Assembly: GCA_003562605.1 (NCBI GenBank)
Contig: PWUG01000423.1
Span: forward strand, 1-8,903
Length of the DNA stretch: 8,903 nucleotides
Reading direction: 5' to 3'
Source: Syntrophomonadaceae bacterium
Lineage (GTDB): Bacteria > Bacillota_D > Dethiobacteria > DTU022
Shown: in pieces, positions 1-7,249 of the stretch
Layout: each line of letters opens with the position of its first letter
Numbering within the stretch: position 1 is the stretch's first letter
Translations under genes and position numbers: made by a program
Notes under the pieces: generated by a model
Told to the model about the DNA's origin: nothing
The model's input: only the letters and a program-made list of their open reading frames with translations
The model's database searches: none

Positions 1-84
1 AAGATGCACCAGTTCAAAACCCCTGCTTTCAACCAATGGTTCGATCAGCTCAATTAATTTTTGCCTGGTTTCCTCGCTGCTCAC
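1..84 (-). CDS. rimP: Ribosome maturation factor RimP, N-terminal fragment (cut by window edge)
   Basis: Only the first 28 codons are in the window; the gene continues beyond position 1. RimP is a cytoplasmic factor needed for maturation of the 30S subunit. The reading frame starts at a GTG at 84-82 and gives a peptide beginning MSSEETRQKLIELIEP, followed by LVESRGFELVHL. This matches the usual RimP start: a helix ending in a 'EPLVE..G.ELV' pattern before the first strand. An AGGAG ribosome binding site lies at 96-92, seven bases from the GTG, which fixes the start. In many bacteria rimP heads the rimP-nusA-infB operon, and in Firmicutes it lies just downstream of the ispG/proS/polC region, so the position supports the call. 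The fragment is short, so the identification rests on N-terminal similarity plus context. Confidence 0.82.
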   Translation of the reverse strand, partial: MSSEETRQKLIELIEPLVESRGFELVHL

Positions 85-91
85 AATAGTT

Positions 92-96
92 CTCCT
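92..96 (-). promoter_or_regulatory. Ribosome binding site of rimP
   Basis: AGGAG on the minus strand, seven bases upstream of the GTG at 84-82. It decides the rimP start. The stop codon (TAG, 97-95) of the possible tiny upstream ORF overlaps it. Confidence 0.8.
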
Positions 97-160
97 AACC
101 GGTATTTTCCCTTATTAACATGAAAGAGTGGGGAACCCCACCCTTGACAAGTAAAACCAT
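95..160 (-). CDS. Possible 21-residue leader peptide or small ORF upstream of rimP
   Basis: This ORF is too short for normal gene calling. It has an ATG at 160-158, a good Shine-Dalgarno-like GAGGTGA at 168-162 and a TAG stop at 97-95 that overlaps the rimP ribosome binding site. The predicted peptide begins MVLLVKGGVPHSF and ends ENTG. I recognise no family. The stem-loop at 124-145 lies inside it, so ribosomes translating it would have to open the stem. That arrangement could be a leader peptide, or the ORF could be a chance product of a structured 5' region. The ribosome binding site, and the stop that meets the rimP site, are the only evidence for translation. Confidence 0.25.
   Translation of the reverse strand: MVLLVKGGVPHSFMLIRENTG
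124..145 (-). promoter_or_regulatory. Stem-loop in the glycosyltransferase-rimP gap (weak terminator or rimP leader structure)
   Basis: In minus-strand RNA the arms AAGGGUGGG and CCCACUCUU form nine pairs around a GUUC loop. One pair is a G-U wobble that would be an A-C mismatch in plus-strand RNA, so the structure is better formed in the direction of the genes. Only UUU (two of these in the stem) then UCAUGUU follows, so the U-tract is poor for an intrinsic terminator. It may end the transcript from the glycosyltransferase inefficiently, or it may be a 5' leader structure of rimP. Confidence 0.5.
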
Positions 161-222
161 TTCACCTCAATTAATTTATCATAAATAAGCACAGAACGCA
201 AGACTATTGGAGCCCAAACCCA

Positions 223-870
223 TTATTTCGAGTTGGAATCAATCCTGATCACATACTTGAGTATTTCCCAGTACATTTTCCCCCTGGCCAAAACTCCCCT
301 CCAAAAACCCAGTTTTTCTTCCTTCATAACATGGGAAAGATCAGGCAGCTGGACTTCTGCAGTTTCAATATCATTTTCTTCAGCATATTGGTGCAGGGCA
401 ACCTCGATTCCAAAACGGGAAAGATCGAGAGAGGAAATATTTTCCAGCACTTCCCTTTTTAAAGCTCGCTGCCCCGACAAAAAAGGAGCCATCTTCTGGG
501 CAAAATCTGTAGCTGCCCTTCCTTTTTCAAATAGTCCTACCGTCATCAGAGCTTCTCCCTTTATAACCGGGTTCAATAGCGATTCGACATGACCCGGATT
601 CAGCCCGATCAGGTCGGCATCCAGAATCAGGACTATCTCTTCGGTACAGCGTTCCAGCCCAGCCTTGACCGCTCCACCCTTCCCCCTGTTTTCGAGAAGA
701 TCGATGACCGTAACATCTTCAAAAGCCGAAGCTACTTCAACCGTACCATCTTCAGAACCGTCACTGACGACAATAATATTACTGACAAGGGGAGACTTTT
801 TTAGTGTACTTAGTACGCTTGCAATCGTTTTCCCTTCGTTATAAGCCGGTATTATTGCAGCTATTCTCAT
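223..870 (-). CDS. Soluble family 2 glycosyltransferase (GT-A fold), substrate unknown
   Basis: A 215-residue GT2-type enzyme that should move a sugar from a nucleotide-sugar donor to an unidentified acceptor. The N-terminal PAYNEGKTI (8-16) and SDGSEDGT (36-43) are the classic nucleotide-binding segments. NRGKGGAVKAG (61-71) and the metal-binding D-A-D (84-86, in LDADLIGL) complete the donor site. The C-terminal half carries SGQRAL (132-137), FGIEVAL (153-159) and LSHVMKEEKLGF (178-189), probably the acceptor side. I see no signal peptide or membrane segment, so it is probably cytoplasmic. The GKG and DADLI motifs recall glucosyl-3-phosphoglycerate synthase-like enzymes, but the similarity is not enough to assign that activity. 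Its ATG shares one base with the ispG stop (TAATG), implying translational coupling. A link to isoprenoid-derived lipid carriers is only suggested by its neighbours. Confidence 0.85.
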   Translation of the reverse strand: MRIAAIIPAYNEGKTIASVLSTLKKSPLVSNIIVVSDGSEDGTVEVASAFEDVTVIDLLENRGKGGAVKAGLERCTEEIVLILDADLIGLNPGHVESLLNPVIKGEALMTVGLFEKGRAATDFAQKMAPFLSGQRALKREVLENISSLDLSRFGIEVALHQYAEENDIETAEVQLPDLSHVMKEEKLGFWRGVLARGKMYWEILKYVIRIDSNSK

Positions 871-1964
871 TAATTACGGTCCCCCTGTTTACAGTGCTCC
901 TTCAATGAGAGCAAATTAAGCTCTTCTACGAGGGCTTCCAGTAAACTATCAAACTTAACAGTTTTAATAACCTTGCCGTGGCGAAATAAAATGCCCTGCT
1001 TCTTTCCGGCCGAAATACCCAGGTCAGCCTCCCTTGCTTCACCTGGCCCATTGACGGCACAACCCATTACAGCGACTTTAAGGGGTGCGCAGTATTGTTC
1101 CAGTATTATTTCAACCTCTTTAACCAATGGAATCAGGTCAACTTCACAGCGGCCACAGGTCGGGCATGAAATCAACTCCGGCTTATAAGTTCTAAGTCCG
1201 AGAGATTGTATAATTTGGCGGGCTATTCTTACTTCTTCAATCGGCGAAGCAGTAAGCGATACACGCAGGGTATCGCCAATCCCCTCGGCTAAAAGTGTAC
1301 CGATACCAACAGCACCTTTGATTGTCCCTGATTCAAGCGGTCCGGCTCCGGTAATTCCAAGATGGAGAGGGGATGAACTATTCTCAGAAAAAAGGCGGTA
1401 AGCTTTTATAGTTGTATAGACATCTGAAGCTTTGAGGGAAACTACGATATCATTAAACCCGACTGCTTCAAGCGGAGCAAGGTAACCGATCGCCGACTCA
1501 ACAAGAGCTGCAGAAGTGGCCCCACCGTATTTTTGCAAAATCCTTTTATCAAGGGATCCTGCATTAACTCCAATCCTGATCGGCGCGCTAAAACTTTCAG
1601 CCTTCCTGGCCAGCTCGATCAGTTTCTCACGTCCGCCGATATTGCCCGGATTGACCCTTACTTTCGCCGCACCATTCTCGAGAGAACGATGTGCTAATCG
1701 AATATCGAAATGAATATCGGCTATTATCGGTACCGGGCTTTGAAGGACAATCACTTTAAGGGCCTCTGCAGCAGCCGCATCAGGAACTGCAACCCGGACA
1801 AGTTCGCATCCTGCGGCAACAAGTCTGTAAATCTGTTCCAGGGTGGCCCGGGTGTCTTCAGTCCGCGTGTTGGTCATCGATTGGATCACTATCGGCGCAT
1901 CGCCGCCGATAGTTACACTTCCAACCTGAACTGCTCTTGTTTTTCTTCTCTCAATCATATCCAA
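870..1964 (-). CDS. ispG: 4-hydroxy-3-methylbut-2-en-1-yl diphosphate synthase IspG (GcpE)
   Basis: IspG is the [4Fe-4S] enzyme of the MEP isoprenoid pathway. It reductively converts the cyclic diphosphate MEcPP to HMBPP in the cytoplasm. The 364-residue protein has the expected TIM-barrel N-terminal part (IQSMTNT at 27-33, ADIHFD at 82-87, VRVNPGNIG at 102-110). It ends in an iron-sulfur domain with CPTCGRC (267-273) and GCAVNGPGEA (301-310). Cys267, Cys270, Cys302 and Glu309 have the same spacing as the four cluster ligands of the E. coli enzyme. The start is a TTG at 1964 with AAGGGG nine bases upstream (1979-1974); the ATG two codons later at 1958 sits too far from that site but would change only two residues. 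It follows rseP by 13 bases and overlaps the glycosyltransferase by one base. Confidence 0.97.
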   Translation of the reverse strand: MDMIERRKTRAVQVGSVTIGGDAPIVIQSMTNTRTEDTRATLEQIYRLVAAGCELVRVAVPDAAAAEALKVIVLQSPVPIIADIHFDIRLAHRSLENGAAKVRVNPGNIGGREKLIELARKAESFSAPIRIGVNAGSLDKRILQKYGGATSAALVESAIGYLAPLEAVGFNDIVVSLKASDVYTTIKAYRLFSENSSSPLHLGITGAGPLESGTIKGAVGIGTLLAEGIGDTLRVSLTASPIEEVRIARQIIQSLGLRTYKPELISCPTCGRCEVDLIPLVKEVEIILEQYCAPLKVAVMGCAVNGPGEAREADLGISAGKKQGILFRHGKVIKTVKFDSLLEALVEELNLLSLKEHCKQGDRN

Positions 1965-1973
1965 CCGGCAGCA

Positions 1974-1979
1974 CCCCTT
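1974..1979 (-). promoter_or_regulatory. Ribosome binding site of ispG, favouring a TTG start
   Basis: AAGGGG on the minus strand, nine bases before the TTG at 1964-1962 and fifteen before the ATG at 1958-1956. It overlaps the rseP stop codon (1980-1978), so the two genes are tightly linked. Confidence 0.55.
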
Positions 1980-2997
1980 AATTACTCGGCAAGATCACCC
2001 AGCGCAGAACGTCCTGGTAGGTAATGAATAAAATCAGCATAATCAGGAGCGCAAAACCGATAAAGTGGATAAATCCTTCTTTTTCGGGATCGATACGCTT
2101 GCCGCGTATGGCTTCGACCAGCAGAAAGAATAATCGTCCTCCATCCAATGCCGGAATCGGAAGCAGGTTCATAATTCCCAGGCTAATACTGATCAATGCA
2201 GTCAGCAGGAGCAGGTTGACAAACCCGGTCTGGGCAACTTCCCCGATGACAAAGATTATTCCTACCGGGCCGGCTACGTCAAGCGGCGCCTGCCCCGTCA
2301 CCACCTGGAATATAGAATATATAACTGTTCCAAAACGCTCCAGACTGAACCGGGCAGAAGGAATAAAGCTGAACTTTTGGATCTCCGGACCGATTCCTAT
2401 CATACCGCGATTTTCTTCCGGGCCAACTTCCGTAACAACCGCAAGTTCCTTTACAGCCCCTTCCCGTTCAATAACCAATCGGATCTCCTCATTCGGTTTT
2501 GCAGAAATAAGCGTTAATACATCCTCCCACTTCTCTACCGGGTTACTGTCAATGGCTGTAATCATATCACCGGCTTCGAGGCCAACCGCCTCAGCCGGGG
2601 AATCTTCAACGATGTAGCCGATTCTGGAGCTGTCGGTATTTGGCACGCCGACAATAAAGAAAAAAATGACAAAGAAAATAACAATAGCCAGCACCAGGTT
2701 CATAGTTGCTCCGGCCAATAGGACCGCAGCTCTGCTTAAAAGCGGCTGCTGCGGGAAGCTTTCCGGTTCGGAAGCCTCCTCCGGGTTTTCGCCTAGTAAA
2801 CGGCAAAACCCACCCAGTGGGATTGCCCGTAAAGAATAGTCAATATCATTTTTTGTCCAGCCGATTAATTTCGGCCCAAACCCAATTGCCAGCTCTAAAA
2901 CCTTAATCCCTGTCAAACGAGCCACAAAGTAATGGCCCAGTTCGTGGACCAGGATCAGCAGGCCAAAGACAAATATTGATGCGATAAATGTTTGCAT
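1978..2997 (-). CDS. rseP: Intramembrane site-2 zinc metalloprotease RseP/RasP
   Basis: A membrane-embedded protease of the M50B family that cuts transmembrane segments of anti-sigma factors, signal-peptide remnants and some division proteins. In Bacillus the homologue RasP acts on RsiW and FtsL. The 339-residue protein has the zinc-binding HELGH (18-22) in the first membrane helix. After RAIPLGGF (57-64) comes a second helix around 88-117, then a single PDZ domain (about 122-195, with GLEAGDMITAID at 139-150). A third helix region (about 257-278) leads into NLLPIPALDGGR (277-288), whose Asp is the third zinc ligand, and a final helix near 309-327 follows. One PDZ domain is normal for Firmicutes; E. 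coli has two. Its ATG follows the dxr stop directly (TGAATG), with GGAAGGGTGA just upstream. Confidence 0.96.
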   Translation of the reverse strand: MQTFIASIFVFGLLILVHELGHYFVARLTGIKVLELAIGFGPKLIGWTKNDIDYSLRAIPLGGFCRLLGENPEEASEPESFPQQPLLSRAAVLLAGATMNLVLAIVIFFVIFFFIVGVPNTDSSRIGYIVEDSPAEAVGLEAGDMITAIDSNPVEKWEDVLTLISAKPNEEIRLVIEREGAVKELAVVTEVGPEENRGMIGIGPEIQKFSFIPSARFSLERFGTVIYSIFQVVTGQAPLDVAGPVGIIFVIGEVAQTGFVNLLLLTALISISLGIMNLLPIPALDGGRLFFLLVEAIRGKRIDPEKEGFIHFIGFALLIMLILFITYQDVLRWVILPSN

Positions 2998-4173
2998 TCA
3001 AATCACCCTTCCTGTTAAATCATCTATGACTTCGGTTGCCTTCAAGCGAGACCAGCCATCAACTTTTATAATATCATCAATACCGGGACTCTCTATAATA
3101 GCATGGCTTTGTATTACACGATCTATTACCAGCGGTATCTGCGTAAACTTTATTGAGCCGCTTAAGAAGTTTTCAACGGCAACTTCGTTAACAGCGCTTA
3201 ATACAGCAGGCATTGTCCCCCCGCTTCGGGCTGCACTATAGGCAAGTTCAAGACAGGGGAAATTATCCCGATCCGGTTTATCAAAATTCAGTGACTGACC
3301 AAATGGATTGTATTTCTCCGCCCGGCTTGCTTTTCGTTCCGGATAAGTAAGAGCGTACTGGATCGGCAGTTTCATGTCCGGACGGCCCAACTGGGCTATA
3401 ATTGATCCGTCTATATATTCTACCATAGAGTGAATAACACTTTGTTGATGAATGATAACTTCAATTTGCTCCAGGTTTATATCAAAGAGCCATTTTGCCT
3501 CGATCACTTCCAGGCCCTTGTTCATCATCGTTGCCGAATCTATGGTGATTTTTTTACCCATTTGCCAGTTTGGGTGCGCTAAAGCCATCTCAGGGGTTAC
3601 CTTTTCAAGCTGATCTTTTTTCCAGCCATAAAAAGGCCCTCCTGAAGCCGTCAAGAATATCCGGTTTATTGCTTTAACTGAACCAGATGAACCAAGGCAC
3701 TGCCAGATCGCAGAATGTTCGCTGTCAACAGGCAGGATTCGCTCCCTGTCAAGTAACCCGAGCCGCTTGAGGATTTCTCCGCCAATAACCAGTGACTCTT
3801 TATTGGATAAGGCAATCATTTTTCCCTCTTTCAGGGCGGCAACCAGGGGTTCAAATCCGCTGAAACCAACCTGGGCCATAACTACAAGTTCGGCATTCTT
3901 CCAGGTAGCGGCAGCCAGCTGGCCTTCCTTCCCGGCTTTAACAAGGCAATCTTCAGAACTGATCATTTCAGATAACCTTGCGGCAGCTTCTATATCGCTG
4001 AGTACGGCCAGTTGAGGTTTAAATCGCTTCACCTGTTCAGCCAGCATTTCACAGTTGCTTCCGGCAGTCAGAGCGACTACCCTGTATTCCGGTCCGAGTG
4101 AATCGATAACCTCCAGGGTTTGCCTGCCGATCGAACCTGTAGATCCCAGTACAGCAATTCTTTTCAAAATCAC
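2998..4173 (-). CDS. dxr: 1-deoxy-D-xylulose 5-phosphate reductoisomerase (Dxr/IspC)
   Basis: Catalyses the first committed step of the MEP pathway, converting DXP to MEP with NADPH and a divalent metal; it is the target of fosmidomycin. The N-terminal GSTGSIG (10-16) is the NADPH-binding loop. ALSNKESLV (121-129) and PVDSEHSAIWQ (148-158) follow, with metal ligands Asp150 and Glu152. TASGGPF (175-181), MGKKITIDSATMMNKGLE (205-222, third ligand Glu222) and the HQQSVIHSMVEY segment (242-253) complete the active site. Length 391 is normal. The start is uncertain by two codons. The GTG at 4173 is only three bases from the AAGGG site, while the TTG at 4167 has a nine-base spacing and gives the family-typical start MKRIAVLGSTG. 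Only six bases separate it from cdsA. Confidence 0.97.
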   Translation of the reverse strand: MILKRIAVLGSTGSIGRQTLEVIDSLGPEYRVVALTAGSNCEMLAEQVKRFKPQLAVLSDIEAAARLSEMISSEDCLVKAGKEGQLAAATWKNAELVVMAQVGFSGFEPLVAALKEGKMIALSNKESLVIGGEILKRLGLLDRERILPVDSEHSAIWQCLGSSGSVKAINRIFLTASGGPFYGWKKDQLEKVTPEMALAHPNWQMGKKITIDSATMMNKGLEVIEAKWLFDINLEQIEVIIHQQSVIHSMVEYIDGSIIAQLGRPDMKLPIQYALTYPERKASRAEKYNPFGQSLNFDKPDRDNFPCLELAYSAARSGGTMPAVLSAVNEVAVENFLSGSIKFTQIPLVIDRVIQSHAIIESPGIDDIIKVDGWSRLKATEVIDDLTGRVI

Positions 4174-4179
4174 ACACCC

Positions 4180-4980
4180 TTAGTTTAAATTAATAATCAG
4201 GAAAAAGTAATAAACGAACGGCGCGGCCAGTAACAAGCTGTCAAACCGGTCCAGAATGCCCCCGTGGCCGGGTATAATACCGCCGGAGTCCTTAACATTC
4301 ATTTGTCTTTTTAACGCTGATTCAAGCAGATCTCCCAACTGGGCAAAAACAGATATGCCCAGGGCCAAAATGATAACCTGTCCCAGGTTAAGTGGTATCA
4401 GGCCTGGTATTAAAATTGAAACGGAAATGAAAATCGCCACTGTGCCGCCTATACCGGCGAAAGAACCTTCCACCGATTTTTTGGGGCTTATTTGCGGGGC
4501 AAACTTGCGCAGGCCCCATTTTCGGCCAACAAAATAGGCCGCTGTATCATGAATCCAAACTCCTGCCAGGAGCAGGTAGGTATAAAAAGCTCCTTCCGGC
4601 AGCATCCGCAGCATCAGCAGATATCCGAACATACCGCCAAGGTAGATAATCCCCCACAGTGACAAGGCAGCGTCAGCAATACTCACTTTTTCCGTGTTGA
4701 ACAGCGCGGAAACAAACAGAAGAAAAAATGTCAACATGGTCAGCGGATAGATTAATTCAAGCTGATTAAAAAAGATAATCACAATAAAGAGGCTAACACT
4801 GATAAAACTAAATGCTGCGGGAATATTATAGCCCTGTCCTTTTAAAATACCGTTATATTCGTAGGTTCCAAGGTTTACTACCAGGAGCAGGAAGAAAGCG
4901 TACCAGGGGCCGCCCAAGTATACTGAACCAATTACAATTGGTATGCCGATTAAAGCAGATAGGATCCTTAAATATAACAT
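4180..4980 (-). CDS. cdsA: Phosphatidate cytidylyltransferase CdsA
   Basis: An integral membrane enzyme that makes CDP-diacylglycerol from phosphatidic acid and CTP, the entry point to bacterial phospholipids. The 266-residue protein is strongly hydrophobic. I count about eight or nine membrane segments, roughly at 6-22, 26-42, 56-72, 77-94, 105-123, 131-150, 176-196, 200-218 and 248-264. The family signature near the C terminus is intact: SALKRQMNVKDSG (221-233) followed by PGHGGILDRFDS (237-248). It carries the paired acidic residues and glycines that bind metal and nucleotide. HDTAAYFVGR (144-153) and SPKKSVEGSFAG (165-176) are also typical. The ATG at 4980 has AGGGTGA eight to nine bases upstream. 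It follows uppS by 53 bases, a common pairing. Confidence 0.97.
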   Translation of the reverse strand: MLYLRILSALIGIPIVIGSVYLGGPWYAFFLLLVVNLGTYEYNGILKGQGYNIPAAFSFISVSLFIVIIFFNQLELIYPLTMLTFFLLFVSALFNTEKVSIADAALSLWGIIYLGGMFGYLLMLRMLPEGAFYTYLLLAGVWIHDTAAYFVGRKWGLRKFAPQISPKKSVEGSFAGIGGTVAIFISVSILIPGLIPLNLGQVIILALGISVFAQLGDLLESALKRQMNVKDSGGIIPGHGGILDRFDSLLLAAPFVYYFFLIINLN

Positions 4981-5033
4981 AAATTTTCACCCTGCTTTAT
5001 TTCAGATCTTTTTCAAAATAACATTACAAGCAG

Positions 5034-5771
5034 CTATATTTTGCCAAACCGGCGTTTACGCTTTTGAAATTCATATACAGCTTCCATTAGGTGGACTTTT
5101 GTAAAGTCAGGCCAGTAAACATCTGTAAACCAGAGTTCGCTGTATGCCAATTGCCAGAGCAAAAAATTGCTGATTCTCATTTCGCCGCTGGTCCGGATCA
5201 ACAGGTCAGGATCGGGTATCTCAGCCGTATACAGGTATCGGGAAAAAGATTCTTCGTTTATTTTACCCTTTATCCTGCCGGCAGCAATATCCTCTATAAC
5301 TTTATTGACAGCCATCAATATTTCTAAGCGTGATCCGTAATTAAGAGCAAAGTTGAGAATCATGCCGGTATTGTATTTAGTTGCTTCCGCACCGTCATTT
5401 ACAGCCTTTTGGACCTTTCGGGGCAGTTTTTTGCTATCACCGATCAGTCTGACCCGGACATTGTTGCGGATTAGTTCAGGAAGCTCAGTCTGAAAATATT
5501 TTTCTGGCAGACTCATCAAATAGTTAACTTCACGAACCGGCCTCTGCCAGTTTTCTGTGGAAAAAGCAAACAGAGTCAATATTCCAATCCCCAGATCGTT
5601 GCTGTTCCTCACTGTTGAGCGAACTGCTTCCACACCCTGCCGGTGCCCTTCATGCCGGGGTAAACCTTTTTCAGCCGCCCAGCGGCCGTTACCATCCATG
5701 ATAATGGCCACATGGTGAGGCACATTTTTGGGATTGATTATTTTTTTTAGCTCCTGCTCCCTTTCACTCAT
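5034..5771 (-). CDS. uppS: Undecaprenyl diphosphate synthase (cis-prenyltransferase)
   Basis: Adds isopentenyl diphosphate units in cis geometry to farnesyl diphosphate. The product, C55 undecaprenyl diphosphate, is the precursor of the lipid carrier for peptidoglycan and other wall polymers. From the ATG at 5771 the protein has 245 residues. MDGNGRWA (25-32) contains the catalytic Asp26. HEGHRQG (40-46), FSTENW (70-75), ALNYGSR (142-148) and RTSGEMRISNFLLWQ (193-207) are the remaining conserved cis-prenyltransferase regions. The start is ambiguous. A TTG at 5795 would add eight residues, but it lies inside the U-tract of the terminator ahead of the gene, and neither start has a well-spaced ribosome binding site. 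I prefer the ATG, because the extra residues do not resemble the family and the ATG version has a normal length. Confidence 0.95.
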   Translation of the reverse strand: MSEREQELKKIINPKNVPHHVAIIMDGNGRWAAEKGLPRHEGHRQGVEAVRSTVRNSNDLGIGILTLFAFSTENWQRPVREVNYLMSLPEKYFQTELPELIRNNVRVRLIGDSKKLPRKVQKAVNDGAEATKYNTGMILNFALNYGSRLEILMAVNKVIEDIAAGRIKGKINEESFSRYLYTAEIPDPDLLIRTSGEMRISNFLLWQLAYSELWFTDVYWPDFTKVHLMEAVYEFQKRKRRFGKI

Positions 5772-5793
5772 CTTTAGCGCAAACCCCGCAATC

Positions 5794-5831
5794 AAAAAAT
5801 AACAGCTCTCCCTTTTTCCCTAAGAGAGAGC
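5794..5831 (-). terminator. Rho-independent terminator or attenuator between frr and uppS
   Basis: On the minus strand GCTCTCTCTT (5831-5822) pairs with AAGGGAGAGC (5814-5805) around an AGGGAAA loop. That is ten pairs including one G-U, which would be a mismatch in plus-strand RNA. The tail TGTTATTTTTT (5804-5794) is nine T in eleven. It begins 28 bases after the frr stop and ends only 22 bases before the uppS ATG, leaving little room for a separate uppS promoter. Confidence 0.75.
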
Positions 5832-5841
5832 CGACTCTTGG
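5819..5841 (-). promoter_or_regulatory. Possible anti-terminator hairpin overlapping the frr-uppS terminator
   Basis: On the minus strand CCAAGAG (5841-5835) can pair with CTCTT-A-GG (5826-5819) with one bulged A and an eight-base loop, seven pairs in all. This uses the left arm of the terminator, so the two structures exclude each other. No ligand-binding or T-box-like domain is visible, and the pairing could be chance in CT-rich sequence. Confidence 0.25.
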
Positions 5842-5859
5842 TACTTATTTGCCATATTT

Positions 5860-6417
5860 CTATACTTCCATCATTTCTTTTTCTTTTTGCGCCAGAATCA
5901 CATCGATCTCTGCAATATTCTTATTGGTCATTTCCTGGATACTATCCTGAGCCCGCCTGTGCTCATCTTCAGAAATTTCACTGTCTTTTTCCATCTGCTT
6001 GGCACTATCATTCGCGTCTCGCCGAATATTGCGAATACCTACCCGGCTCTCTTCAGCTTTTTTCCGCAAAAACTTAACAAGTTCTAAACGCCGCTCTTCT
6101 GTTAACTGGGGGATTGACAGCCTGATCACATTGCCGTCACTGGTAGGTGTCAAACCCAAATCGGATTTCAGGATCGCTTTTTCAATCTCACCCATTGCTT
6201 GTTTGTCCCATGGTTGAATTACAAGCAAACGCGATTCAGGGGCCGATATTCCGGCAAGCTGATTTAAAGGTGTGACTGTTCCGTAATAATCGACTTCGAT
6301 CCGGTCCAGCAAGGTTGGTGTCGCCCGTCCTGCGCGCAGAGTAGCAAGTTCACGCTGAAAAGCATTTATTACCTTGCCCATTCTCTCTTCGGTTTCAGCA
6401 TAAATATCTTCTAACAT
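5860..6417 (-). CDS. frr: Ribosome recycling factor
   Basis: Together with EF-G it splits post-termination 70S ribosomes so that subunits and mRNA can be reused. The 185-residue length is the family norm. Domain I (about 1-30 and 105-185) forms the long three-helix bundle, with [12 protein letters not shown] (23-34) at its conserved turn. Domain II (about 31-104) shows [14 protein letters not shown] (42-55) and the IQPWDK motif (67-72), followed by SDLGLTP (85-91) and [15 protein letters not shown] (96-110). The C-terminal helix has the usual charged pattern [10 protein letters not shown] (128-137). Its ATG lies three bases after the pyrH stop. The site GGGTGGGTGA just upstream overlaps that stop, so the two genes are co-transcribed and probably translationally coupled. 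Confidence 0.97.
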   Translation of the reverse strand: MLEDIYAETEERMGKVINAFQRELATLRAGRATPTLLDRIEVDYYGTVTPLNQLAGISAPESRLLVIQPWDKQAMGEIEKAILKSDLGLTPTSDGNVIRLSIPQLTEERRLELVKFLRKKAEESRVGIRNIRRDANDSAKQMEKDSEISEDEHRRAQDSIQEMTNKNIAEIDVILAQKEKEMMEV

Positions 6418-6420
6418 AAA

Positions 6421-7191
<771 letters not shown>

Positions 7192-7212
7192 TCAATACTC
7201 ATAACTTTGTTT

Positions 7213-7240
7213 AAAAAAAGAACACTTTGCAGTGTTCTTT
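7213..7240 (-). terminator. Rho-independent terminator after tsf
   Basis: On the minus strand AAAGAACACT (7240-7231) and AGTGTTCTTT (7226-7217) form a perfect ten-base stem with a GCAA loop. The right arm runs into seven consecutive T (7219-7213). It starts nine bases after the tsf stop and ends about 60 bases before the pyrH ribosome binding site, so rpsB-tsf can form its own transcript, with read-through or a separate promoter for pyrH. Confidence 0.88.
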
Positions 7241-7249
7241 GTAGTCCGG

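Noticed and set aside
144..172. Consensus-like TTGACA on the plus strand at 144-149
   Set aside because: No acceptable -10 element lies 16-18 bases downstream (TCAATT at 17), and a transcript from it would only run antisense to the glycosyltransferase.
173..201. Possible minus-strand promoter for rimP (TTGCGT at 201-196, 17-base spacer, TAAATT at 178-173)
   Set aside because: Spacing is ideal but both hexamers are weak matches in AT-rich sequence, so it cannot be separated from chance without start-site mapping.
233..592. Plus-strand frame of 119 codons antisense to the glycosyltransferase, and similar plus-strand frames across the window (for example 4256-4537 and 7809-8156)
   Set aside because: All are shadows of the minus-strand genes, without supported ribosome binding sites or family motifs.
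2024..2617. A 197-codon open frame on the plus strand inside rseP
   Set aside because: It is fully antisense to a convincing rseP, with low-complexity Ser/Pro/Arg/Ile-rich content and no recognisable domain. Long antisense frames are expected from the codon use of the real gene.
4981..5033. AT-rich inverted repeat (TTATTT/AAATAA) between uppS and cdsA
   Set aside because: Only a short A-T stem with a long loop and no U-tract after it; the gap most likely just carries the cdsA ribosome binding site.
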